Notes under the pieces: generated by a model
Told to the model about the DNA's origin: nothing
The model's input: only the letters and a program-made list of their open reading frames with translations
Database searches by the model: none
Position numbers and translations under genes: made by a program
Shown: one piece after another, positions 11,301 through 18,629 of the stretch
Position numbering within the stretch: position 1 is the first letter of the stretch
Layout: every line of letters starts with the position of its first letter
Assembly (NCBI RefSeq): GCF_000293805.1
Contig: NZ_AMBZ01000009.1
Coordinates: 124,001-188,000, forward strand
Origin: Paenibacillus alvei DSM 29
GTDB lineage: Bacteria; Bacillota; Bacilli; Paenibacillales; Paenibacillaceae
DNA length: 64,000 nt
Direction: 5' to 3'

Positions 11301-13763
11301 GTGGATCGCAATGCGTTGCCGTCGCCGAATTTCACAGACAAAGAGGAATATGTACCTCCCCGAACGCGGACCGAAAAAAAGTTGGCTGACATTTGGTCGC
11401 AGGTGCTCGGTATTGAACCCATCAGCATCCATGATAATTATTTCAGTTTGGGCGGCGACTCCATTTTAAGCACTCAAATTGCAGGCAAAGTACGTCAAGT
11501 GGGACTCGAAATGAGGCCTAAATATCTTTTTCAATATCAATCGATCGCGGAGCTGGCTCCCGTATTGGAAGCACTGAAGTCGCCCGATCCGCGCGATTGC
11601 GGGCAGCGAGAAGTGGCGGGCTCGCTGCCGCTTACTCCGATTCAGCGCTGGTTATTCGAGGAGATGTCCGTTCCCGAGCATTTCAATCAGTCCCTGATTT
11701 TGTCCGTAAATTCCCAAATAAGCTATAAAGTCCTGCAGAGAGCGCTCGCCCATGTAGTGGCTCACCATGATGCGCTGCGCCTCCGATTTACGATGGGCCG
11801 ATCGGGTTGGGAACAGGCATATGCCGCTTTTACGGACGTATCGCCTCTGAAGCGCATCGATCTTCGCAATCAGCCTGCGAGCCTACAGGCAGATGCTTTT
11901 TCAGCCGCGATTTCAGAGGCTCAAACCGGCTTCGATTTAAGCGAAGGCATGCTGCTGCGGGCCATCTATTTTGACTGTGGCGCCGGACAGGCGGGAAAGC
12001 TGGCATTGATTATCCATCATCTGGCGATAGATGGCGTTTCATGGCGCATTTTGCTGGATGATTTATGCACGAGCTGTCAGCAATTAATAGCCGGCGAATC
12101 CGTATCCTTGCCAGCGAAAACCGCTTCATATCAAGATTGGGCACGCAGCCTTGCAGCTCTTGCCGACACGGATCAACTGCGGGCAGAGCTGGAATACTGG
12201 TTACATCAAGTCAACTCCCCTCCCCTAATTCCGCTTGATTGCCCAGACGGAGCAAATACGACAGCATCTATGGCAGTTGCGGTATCAAATTTGTCTTCTG
12301 ATGAAACACGGATTCTGTTGCAGGAGGCTCCATCAGCATTCGGCGCGCAAATTGACGCTATTTTGTTGGCTGCGCTCGGCCGCGCTGTCTCGGGATGGTC
12401 GGGAGAAAGAAAGTTGTTTATCCATATGGAGGGGCATGGTAGAGAAGAATTAGTCACGGACATTGATATCTCGCGTACAGTAGGTTGGTTTACGAACATG
12501 TATCCATTCATGCTCGAAGTGAAAGAAAGCGCAGATATAAACGCGGATATTCAGGCGGTAAAGGAGCGGCTTCATCGAATTCCTCATCGTGGAATCGGCT
12601 ATGGCTTACTGCGCTATATGACCGAAAATGATGGTATTTCGAATCAGCTTCGCAAGCTTCCACGACCAATGATGAGCTTTAATTATTTGGGGCAATTCAA
12701 TGTTGAATGGAGCAAGAGAGAGGAAGCTTTATTCACGCTGGTTGCGGATACGGCAGGACAGGATATTGCGCCAGATTCCGAACGGGTTCACTATATTGAC
12801 GTGGCGGCAATGGTGACGTCAGGCTGCCTGCACATAAGCTTGTCCTACAGTGAAAATGTCCACCATAAGCAAACGATCGAAAATCTAGCTCGAAGGTTCG
12901 AAGGAGAGCTTCGAACCTTGATTGGATTATGCCAGCAATCAAAATGCCATACATCTGTAAACGAGCTGAAGATGAACGATGCAAGCGCGTTTGATACAAG
13001 TAGCAAATGGTTCGTTCGCAAAAAGGAGAATCCGCAAGCCGCAATAAGGCTGTTTTGTTTGCCTTATGCTGGAGGAAACGCGTCCATTTTCCGATCATGG
13101 CATGAATATGTGCCAGCATTCGCTGAGGTTTGTGCAGTTCAGTATCCGGGCAGAGGCGCGAGACTGCGCGAACCTGCCCACACAAGCATGCCGTCGCTGT
13201 TGGAAGCAGTCTCGCATGCGATGAGGCCTTTATTGGATAAACCGTATATTCTGTTTGGTTACAGTATGGGAGCCTTATTGGCATATGAATTGTCGATCTT
13301 ATTATCGAGGAGCTTGAATCGTCCTCCGCTCAAGCTTATTGTCGCGGGATTGAATGCTCCGTTTGTACAAAGTCCGGTATCGCCCATTCATGATTTGCCC
13401 GAGGAAGAATTCCGTAAGCGGCTTCGTCTGAACGGGGGAATGCCAGAAGAGCTGATTGATGACGAGGAGTTGCTGGATCTTTTGTCCCCTTCCCTGAGGG
13501 CCGACTTTTCGGTTTGCGAAACTTATGAATATACACGAGGCACCGTACCTTGTCCCATCGTTGCATTAGGCGGACAAGACGACGAATTTCTGTCCAAACA
13601 ATCGTTGGCATCCTGGCGGATCTTGACCAACGCCGATTTTTCATGCAAGCTGCTCCCGGGAGGACACTTTTTCTTGCACGCTCATCCAGAGCAGTTATTG
13701 TCGACAATTAGAAAAGAAATCGAATGCGTCAATACCGAAACTATTTACGCAAGTAAAACATGA
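8316..13763 (+). CDS. NRPS termination module, C-A-PCP-E-TE
   Basis: 1815 residues. The start is ATG 8316, overlapping the upstream stop as ATGA, with AAGGAGG at 8299-8305; an in-frame TTG at 8310 sits too close to that site. Domains: condensation (about 40-480; HHIVFDGWS around His179), adenylation (510-1010; YTSGSTGRPKG, TGDL, NGKVDR), PCP (Ser1049 in GGDSI), epimerase (1100-1530; HHLAIDGVSW, EGHGRE, RTVGWFTNMYP, FNYLGQF) and thioesterase (1570-1815; Ser1650 in GYSMGA, His in GGHFFLH). The adenylation code reads D-A-W-F-L-G-H-V-V-K, one residue from the known Leu code DAWFLGNVVK, so Leu or a similar aliphatic residue is inferred and would be converted to D. The thioesterase motifs (LPYAGG, YPGRG, GYSMGA) resemble type II thioesterases although the domain is fused. 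A terminator follows directly, so this is the 3' end of the operon. Confidence 0.95.
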   Translation: MTDLRDRLASLTPEQQRVLADRLAKDKTPRKPPIKPQSRNLAGSVMSFAQQRLWLLYQLEPGMNHYHIPLAFEFIGELDIPALQRAWIEVIRRHESLRTRFAAMENAPVQIIEPIDAVQPMRECDLYADDRAVDKYREARRMIDEEAFRPFDLEHGPPCRGLLIKAGKWENFLLFAFHHIVFDGWSLGVFQRELLTLYSCYSQGKTSPLPEIPFQYADYAIWQRNWLTEEELDKQLQYWLKTLHHAPSALELPTDRPRSAMQTFRGDAAKLCISEAVVQPLLQLSRREGSTLFMTLLAAFQALLYRYSGQHDFCIGTPIANRGMSEIEGMIGFFVNTLVIRSDLSSNPTFRELMQQTKKQVLGAYEHQDLPFDQLVQALQSDRETSHSPLFQVMFAMNDDSFQHMVQSDGLQIKLFPIVDKTSKYDLSMTISHIRDQGLTAELEYNTDLFDSQTIERMLEHFQHLLESIVLNPDLSVSSLEIMGECERQLLLSTWNRTEAAYASDMCIHEIVEKQASLFPNAIAVTSGAEQFTYRDVNIRANRMARHLQRMGIGPEVLVGLLADRSAEQMIGLLAILKSGGAYVPIDPAYPDERIAYMIEDAQIHVLLTQERHAERVRVRHTNMIVLLLDGFGIIPQDDDELAPDSGAAPGNLAYVVYTSGSTGRPKGVEIEHRSLLNLVSWHQSAYRISSSDRATMLAGPAFDASVWELWPYLASGASIHIPDEETRLDPDRLRDWLVNERITVSFLPTPLAEAVVSLNWPDACSLRCMLTGGDRLRYFPPETLPFLLFNHYGPSEGTVVATSCQVPAKSRSSAELTAPTIGRPIANMRIYLLDRQHHPVPIGVVGELYIAGHGLARGYLRRPELTAEQFGYAPSLPGERMYRTGDLARFLPDGSIEFMGRADDQIKIRGYRIEPGEIEAALTLHPAVEQAIVAVKEHQPEEKRLIAYVIPSANTTHGLDLNELRLHVQTRLPKYMVPAAFVVMEALPMTPNGKVDRNALPSPNFTDKEEYVPPRTRTEKKLADIWSQVLGIEPISIHDNYFSLGGDSILSTQIAGKVRQVGLEMRPKYLFQYQSIAELAPVLEALKSPDPRDCGQREVAGSLPLTPIQRWLFEEMSVPEHFNQSLILSVNSQISYKVLQRALAHVVAHHDALRLRFTMGRSGWEQAYAAFTDVSPLKRIDLRNQPASLQADAFSAAISEAQTGFDLSEGMLLRAIYFDCGAGQAGKLALIIHHLAIDGVSWRILLDDLCTSCQQLIAGESVSLPAKTASYQDWARSLAALADTDQLRAELEYWLHQVNSPPLIPLDCPDGANTTASMAVAVSNLSSDETRILLQEAPSAFGAQIDAILLAALGRAVSGWSGERKLFIHMEGHGREELVTDIDISRTVGWFTNMYPFMLEVKESADINADIQAVKERLHRIPHRGIGYGLLRYMTENDGISNQLRKLPRPMMSFNYLGQFNVEWSKREEALFTLVADTAGQDIAPDSERVHYIDVAAMVTSGCLHISLSYSENVHHKQTIENLARRFEGELRTLIGLCQQSKCHTSVNELKMNDASAFDTSSKWFVRKKENPQAAIRLFCLPYAGGNASIFRSWHEYVPAFAEVCAVQYPGRGARLREPAHTSMPSLLEAVSHAMRPLLDKPYILFGYSMGALLAYELSILLSRSLNRPPLKLIVAGLNAPFVQSPVSPIHDLPEEEFRKRLRLNGGMPEELIDDEELLDLLSPSLRADFSVCETYEYTRGTVPCPIVALGGQDDEFLSKQSLASWRILTNADFSCKLLPGGHFFLHAHPEQLLSTIRKEIECVNTETIYASKT

Positions 13764-13777
13764 ATAGTGGAACATGT

Positions 13778-13808
13778 GGAGTCTGCTGAAATTTTTTCAG
13801 CAGACTCC
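13778..13808 (+). terminator. Rho-independent terminator after NRPS operon
   Basis: A GC-containing hairpin pairs GGAGTCTGCTGAA with TTCAGCAGACTCC around a short ATTT loop, starting 14 bases after the NRPS stop codon. The T-run is weak (CCCTTTG), but the stem is perfect. Confidence 0.85.
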
Positions 13809-13846
13809 CCTTTGTTGGTTTATCGCCTATAACAGTGGAAGAAAGG

Positions 13847-13886
13847 AAAAGTCGTTTCCCGGCCCGATGATAAGGAATCGACTTTT
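13847..13886 (+). terminator. Second hairpin with T-tract
   Basis: AAAAGTCGTTTCC pairs with GGAATCGACTTTT (one mismatch) around a 14-base loop and runs into TTTTTT. It probably backs up the previous terminator. The rest of 13809-14138 is AT-rich and shows no convincing gene; a promoter for the next gene must lie there but no clear -35/-10 pair stands out. Confidence 0.6.
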
Positions 13887-14138
13887 TTAATTTACTTAGG
13901 TACTTCACGCCCTTGTTGAACTTTTCAATAGTATTGAATAGGCTGAGGTGTATATGTGATCGCTCAGTTTATCATTTTTTTATTAAAATATACGCCGTGC
14001 CACTGTATATAAAGGATGGTTGAATAAAAATCCTAAATAAGAAGAATTCTACACATGCATCATCCAATTTCTAGTTATTCAGGATGAAGATCCAGAAAGA
14101 TTAATTTTCACAAACATCAGTTATTTGGAGGCTTGAAA

Positions 14139-15279
14139 ATGATCTCAATCGTGACCCGCTCCATGATATTCCTTCTCCTCCTTACCTATTTTTCGGATAG
14201 CAGCATGATCGTCCGTGCTGACTACAAGGCGCCATCTACAGAAATGATCATAAGTGTAAGGACAAGCCCCTCCGCAACATATGAACATAAAATGGTTTTG
14301 AAAAGTAAGGAAGCCATTCGTTTATGGCAGGATAGCATGGAAGAAAAAACAGAACATCGCCCTATATACTCCGACATTTATGTAACGATCACAGAAAATA
14401 ATAGGACAAGAAATTTCCGTATGGAGCGATCTGGTGTCCTATGGAATGAAGCTGAATCAACACGTCTTATTCTTACTCCCAAAGCAGCGAAGCAGTTACT
14501 GGCACATGCTGATTCATTAAGAGAACGTCATTATGGGACGATTATCCCTTGGAATGAAGCAAAAGCACTTCTTCCGAGAAAAAGCATGTTCTCGATTATT
14601 GATATGGAGAAAGGGTTGAAATTCCGTGTTCAGCGTCGTGCGGGAAGCAGGCATGCCGATGTGCAGCCGCTAACCAAAGAGGACACGAAGACAATGAAGC
14701 AGGTGTATGATGATCATTGGAGCTGGAATCGGAAAGCAATAGTAGTCGTTACAGATGACAATAGGAAAATTGCTGCTTCTATGAATGGGATGCCTCATGG
14801 CGGCGACGGGATTCCAGATAATGGGTTTTCCGGACACTTCTGCGTACATTTTTTAGGCAGCAGTACGCATCGATCCATTCATCCAGACTTATTGCATCAG
14901 GTGATGGTTTACACGGCCGCTGGAAAAATAGAGGAGTTTTTTACATAGCTTGTCGCCCGAGATGCTCTCGGAAGTATTTATTGAAGCATTGTCTCAACGT
15001 GATTTTAACCTCCTTACAGCAGTGTCTGAAGGTGCGAGTTCTGAAACGGTAAACTACTTTCTACAGGAGATGGAGAGCGGAGCGACATATCGGATGATGA
15101 AAAGAAAAGAAGCTCCCGATACAGACAACAGGGATCTATTAACTGCAGTATTAGAACTACCTGTTCTCATAAAAAAGAAGAACTTGTCAGAAAAAGGCGT
15201 TGCCATTCGATTTGAATTTGCAAGGGAATCCGTTTTTTCACCTTGGAAAATAAGGAATGTAAGTCCCAGAAAAAAATGA
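14139..15279 (+). CDS. Uncharacterised secreted protein with FSGHFCVHF motif (probable frameshift)
   Basis: The start is ATG 14139 with GGAGG seven bases upstream; an in-frame TTG at 14133 is too close to that site. A hydrophobic N-terminus (MIFLLLLTYFSDSS) looks like a signal peptide. The most distinctive part is PHGGDGIPDNGFSGHFCVHF followed by an STHRS and HQ stretch, rich in His and Cys and so possibly a metal or thiol site (inference). The first frame stops at 14946, and a second frame of 109 residues starts one base later without a proper ribosome site. Removing one T from the T6 run at 14937-14942 joins them as IEEFLHSLSPEMLSE, so I treat them as one gene of about 379 residues. I cannot name the family and assign no function. 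Confidence 0.7.
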
Positions 15280-15302
15280 AGAGAGCGTAGTTCGCTCTCT
15301 TT
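15280..15302 (+). terminator. Rho-independent terminator
   Basis: AGAGAGCG and CGCTCTCT pair around TAGTT and are followed by TTT. The hairpin begins one base after the stop codon of the preceding gene. Confidence 0.85.
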
Positions 15303-15393
15303 AACTGTATGATTTTTGTATATGCAATCTAACCATTTGATTTGAATACTAAATAATCGTGTAAGCGGATCAGATCTATATATATCATAAATT

Positions 15394-16292
15394 TCATTTG
15401 CTCAATTCACCTGTTCGAGTGATATGTTTTTTCCGTATGATATGAATCGTACTTAGTATAACGAGCGATATGATAATGCTCCCGAATTGCAGCGTGGCGA
15501 TAGCGAATAGAGCGCCGAGTCCAGGTTCTGATTCTTGGTAGGTTAAGATTGGTGGTACGCGATATGCATCTGGGAGAAAGACAAATCGCATAATTTCTAA
15601 GTATGTAAGGTGAAAACCAATTGACGCCCAGAGACTTCCGGTCCATAAACGGAGCAACTGCAAGCCTATTCCAAAACAAAAATGATTACGATGTAAAAGA
15701 TGTCAAGCGATACACCTGGTGCAAGCCCAACGAACGCTTGAATTAAGGCAACCGCTGTCGTAACAGACATAAATAGTAAGGTTTGAAATAATACGGACAG
15801 CCAAGCTGGGAATCGATGACGCAAAACATCATAAAGGAACCCTCGCAGCCCTAGTTCTTCTGGCAAAGCTTCATATAAAAATGCATATAATGCATTAATG
15901 AGCAGCGCAACAAACCACTGATCGGGGGCCTGCCATTTTTCAAAGACAATCCACCCTTGAGCACTGGCAATAATAAGACTCAATGCAGCCAATGCAATTG
16001 CCAAGAGACCTCCAGTCATAAAGTGATATCCCCTTCTCCAGGCATATACCGGCGTCTGGGGTTTCATACCAGTCATCCGATAGACATACTGATATAAATA
16101 CAAAATAATAGGAACAACCAGCCCGCTCATTACAAGACCCTTGACCACATATTGGGCATGCATTGATGGACCGAACAACTGTAAAGTAACATCACCGGAA
16201 GATGAGGCTAGAAACAGAGCAGCAACTACGGTTGCCCATCCGGCGAGCAACAAACCCAACCATTTCCTAGTTTGATTTTCTCTCGCGTGCAT
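15394..16292 (-). CDS. CPBP-family intramembrane metalloprotease (frameshift)
   Basis: The N-terminal part has several membrane segments and the family motif EELGLRGFL (EExxR, the glutamate/arginine catalytic signature). It stops after IIFVLE, and a second frame continues with QLLRLWTGSLW and IGFHLTYLEIM, which resembles the later conserved His motif. Adding one base to the AAAA run at 15673-15676 (plus strand) gives FVFGIGLQLLRLW and a single protein of about 298 residues. CPBP (CAAX protease and bacteriocin-processing) proteins are membrane peptidases, sometimes tied to peptide immunity. Whether it serves the nearby NRPS is unknown. The start ATG has AAAGGA about ten bases upstream. Confidence 0.85.
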
Positions 16293-16399
16293 TACGTTTC
16301 AGTCCTTTCATTACGAACAGGAGTAGATTTATTTTCTTGAAAAGACGTCCTTTATCGCACCCATTAGTGCGGATGGGAGTAAAGTAACAGCAAAGTCTT

Positions 16400-17026
16400 T
16401 TATAAGTCTTTTCTCGTGAACATCGCTGCAGTTAAGAAGTAGGAAGCAATGAACAACAGCAAGATGCCGGTCAGAATAAGGTATAGTGTTGGATTACTTT
16501 GTAAACCGTTCTCGTGGATCATATTCATCATCAATGCTGTCGGCTGCGCTATAAAGATTAGAATTAAGAAGAAAACACCATTGATAATAGACGTTCCTTT
16601 TTTGCTTAGCGAGTAAAAAAGCGGCAAATAAATAGCAGTCATGGCAATTACGATGGCAGCTGGTCCTAGAATATCCATGACCGTTAATTCAGGCTTGTTA
16701 AGCCCTGGGTATGTCATTTGAACAAGCGAATGAATGCTATAAGAAGCAATAACTCCAAAAAGTGTACATATAATGGCCGTAATGTATTTCGCTTTGATGA
16801 TTTGCTTGCGGCTAACCGGCAATGTAACCAGGAAATTATGGTTAAGGTTTTTGATGTCGATCATCGTAGCGAGACTGAGTGTACCGAAAGCCGTATAGAT
16901 ACCCACGAGGTGGATTGATGATGAATGCTTTGGTATAAAAACAACACTGAATACAACAAGATACATGAGAGTTGTCCACAGTGAGCTTTTCAAAGCGATG
17001 AAATCTTTCCGAAGCAAATTAAGCAT
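16400..17026 (-). CDS. ABC-2 type transporter permease
   Basis: 208 residues with about six hydrophobic segments. The N-terminus (MLNLLRKDFIALK) and the VTLPVSRKQIIKAKY segment are typical of ABC-2 permeases of the YtrC/YtrD or bacitracin-efflux type. Its start overlaps the 3' end of the ATPase gene by eight bases, so the pair is translationally coupled. Together with the GntR regulator it forms a three-gene operon like ytrA-B-C. Substrate is unknown; family members respond to cell-wall antibiotics (established for B. subtilis ytr). Confidence 0.88.
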   Translation of the reverse strand: MLNLLRKDFIALKSSLWTTLMYLVVFSVVFIPKHSSSIHLVGIYTAFGTLSLATMIDIKNLNHNFLVTLPVSRKQIIKAKYITAIICTLFGVIASYSIHSLVQMTYPGLNKPELTVMDILGPAAIVIAMTAIYLPLFYSLSKKGTSIINGVFFLILIFIAQPTALMMNMIHENGLQSNPTLYLILTGILLLFIASYFLTAAMFTRKDL

Positions 17027-17885
17027 GTACGCATCCTCCCTTGGCGGTGAAATACATGATGTCTTCTAAGGTTGGTTTATCTAGTAGGGCATAATTTCCG
17101 AATAAATGCTCGGCCTCCGTTCTGTTATCTACTAATCCTTCGAAGCCAACAGATGTCTCGCGAATCCCGATAAATTTATTGCGAATATCGGAATCGAGAA
17201 GCTCTAGGTCGCCTTTTACAATGGCGTATCTCTCGAATACCGTATCTTTCGTTTCATTAAATACGAGTTTTCCTCGATTAATGAAAGCAATGTAGTCGGC
17301 AATCCGATCCAGATCGGTTGTGATGTGGGTGGAGAAAATAATCGAATTTCTCTCATTCTGCATCATCTCTGCAAGCAGATCGAGCATCTCTCTGCGGAAT
17401 ATAGGATCAAGTCCAGAGGTTGGCTCATCCATGATGAGGAGTTCGGCATCATGCGATAACGCAACAGCTAGGGAAAACTTCACCTTCATCCCCTTGGATA
17501 ACTGTTCAATCTTCTTTTTCGGGGACAGCTCGAACTGCTCTAGATAGCTGTTAAACTTCTGTTCGTTCCATTTTTTATAAAAAGGTGCAATCATTTTCTT
17601 CATGTCATGAATCGTAAGGTGTTCGTAATAGAAGCAATCATCCGACACGATGCCGATGCGCTGCTTGATTTCTATTTCTTGCCCAGGCATCCCACAGCCG
17701 AGTATCTTTACGCTTCCGGCATCAGGTCGAATCATGCCAAGCATCATCTTGATCAAGGTGCTCTTCCCTACACCATTGGGACCAATCAGACCGGTAATGT
17801 AGCCCTGTTTCACATCCAAAGATATCTGATCAACGGTGAAATGAGGGTATGATTTCGATAAATTACGTATCTCGATTGCATTCAT
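17019..17885 (-). CDS. ABC transporter ATP-binding protein, YtrB-like
   Basis: 288 residues. Walker A is GPNGVGKST, the signature is QLSKGMK, Walker B is LLIMDEPTSGLD, and the switch His lies in FSTHI. It energises the permease encoded immediately downstream at the membrane. The start ATG overlaps the last bases of the GntR gene, so the operon reads regulator, ATPase, permease. The C-terminal 60 residues after the nucleotide-binding fold resemble the regulatory tail of single-ATPase exporters of the YtrB/BcrA type. Confidence 0.92.
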   Translation of the reverse strand: MNAIEIRNLSKSYPHFTVDQISLDVKQGYITGLIGPNGVGKSTLIKMMLGMIRPDAGSVKILGCGMPGQEIEIKQRIGIVSDDCFYYEHLTIHDMKKMIAPFYKKWNEQKFNSYLEQFELSPKKKIEQLSKGMKVKFSLAVALSHDAELLIMDEPTSGLDPIFRREMLDLLAEMMQNERNSIIFSTHITTDLDRIADYIAFINRGKLVFNETKDTVFERYAIVKGDLELLDSDIRNKFIGIRETSVGFEGLVDNRTEAEHLFGNYALLDKPTLEDIMYFTAKGGCVHA

Positions 17886-18265
17886 GGTGTTTGTTCCTCC
17901 TCGAACAATAGCTTTATATGATCAATTACATCTTGTTGGCTCATGCTTAATTCCTTGCTTTCACGAATGATCTCTATCATTTTTTCTTCTAATTGTTTCA
18001 TACGCTGCTCCCGAATGAAGTCTTTATTGGCCCCTGATACGAAAGACCCTTTGCCTACAACTGAGTCGATTAACTTCTCCTTCTCCAGCTCTTCATATAC
18101 ACGCTTGGTTGTGATAACGCTGACTTGCAAATCCTTGGCCAGCTGCCGAATGGAAGGAAGACTGTCCCCTGCACGTAGCTCTCCGCTCAGAATGCTTTGC
18201 CTGATTTGGTTCAATATTTGGATGTAAATCGGATCGTTTGATGCGTTGGAAATAATAATTTTCAG
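17882..18265 (-). CDS. GntR-family repressor, YtrA subfamily
   Basis: Winged-helix DNA-binding protein of about 127 residues with the short YtrA-type tail. The canonical YtrA N-terminus (DPIYIQILNQIRQSIL) is present only if translation starts upstream of the TTG at 18214. In that frame the only plausible start is CTG at 18263-18265, five bases after an AGGTGAG site, giving LKIIISNASNDPIYIQ. The helix-turn-helix is SIRQLAKDLQVSVITTKRVY. It should repress its own operon from the two 25-bp operators just upstream. The CTG start is inferred; a sequence error is an alternative. Confidence 0.85.
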   Translation of the reverse strand: MKIIISNASNDPIYIQILNQIRQSILSGELRAGDSLPSIRQLAKDLQVSVITTKRVYEELEKEKLIDSVVGKGSFVSGANKDFIREQRMKQLEEKMIEIIRESKELSMSQQDVIDHIKLLFEEEQTP

Positions 18266-18302
18266 GATTTCTCACCTCAATGCTCTTGTCTTTATAATAT
18301 CT

Positions 18303-18327
18303 AGTGTGCATATACAATATATACATT
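18303..18327. promoter_or_regulatory. GntR operator 1, overlapping the -10 box
   Basis: AGTGTGCATA, five bases, then TATATACATT: two 10-base half-sites in inverted orientation. The left arm AGTGTGCATA is also found, inverted, in operator 2. It covers the -10 element of the operon promoter, so binding should block RNA polymerase. AGTGT...ACACT palindromes are typical of YtrA-type regulators. Confidence 0.7.
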
Positions 18328-18344
18328 ATTTCAATTGGTGTCAA
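18316..18344 (-). promoter_or_regulatory. Sigma-A promoter of the GntR/ABC operon
   Basis: On the minus strand TTGACA (18339-18344) and TATATT (18316-18321) are separated by exactly 17 bases. It is framed by the two operators and lies about 50 bases upstream of the regulator start. Confidence 0.8.
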
Positions 18345-18354
18345 TATAGTATTT

Positions 18355-18379
18355 AGTGTATATATATACTATGCACACT
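18355..18379. promoter_or_regulatory. GntR operator 2, upstream of the -35 box
   Basis: AGTGTATATA, five bases, then TATGCACACT: the same 10-5-10 architecture as operator 1. The centres of the two sites are 52 bases apart, close to five helical turns, which would place bound dimers on the same DNA face. Confidence 0.7.
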
Positions 18380-18477
18380 ATCAATCTACTTGACTTCTGC
18401 CTCCGTGTAACGGATTAGTATGAGATACGATATCACTGAAGACATCGGAGTCAAATATTTCGCGAATTAAAAATATA

Positions 18478-18507
18478 TTGAAAATTTTAATTGAAAGACA
18501 ATATAAT
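18478..18507 (+). promoter_or_regulatory. Sigma-A promoter of the amidase gene
   Basis: TTGAAA (18478-18483), an 18-base spacer and a perfect TATAAT (18502-18507), about 120 bases before the amidase start. The 5' leader is long but shows no obvious hairpin. The remainder of 18380-18629 holds nothing else I can support. Confidence 0.65.
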
Positions 18508-18629
18508 AGTTACCAATCCCTATATATGGAATGGTGGTGATATAGAAGGAAAACCGATATGTGGATGCCCATCGTTTTTTGAAAGCGGTGTCACAGTTTT
18601 ATGATGATTATGTTATGGGAGGGAATTAA

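Noticed and set aside
12733-13284. 183-codon minus-strand frame in the NRPS thioesterase region
   Set aside because: Antisense shadow of an intact, motif-bearing domain.
14950-15279. Separate 109-residue gene after the secreted unknown protein
   Set aside because: No proper ribosome site and its reading continues the upstream protein naturally when one T is removed.
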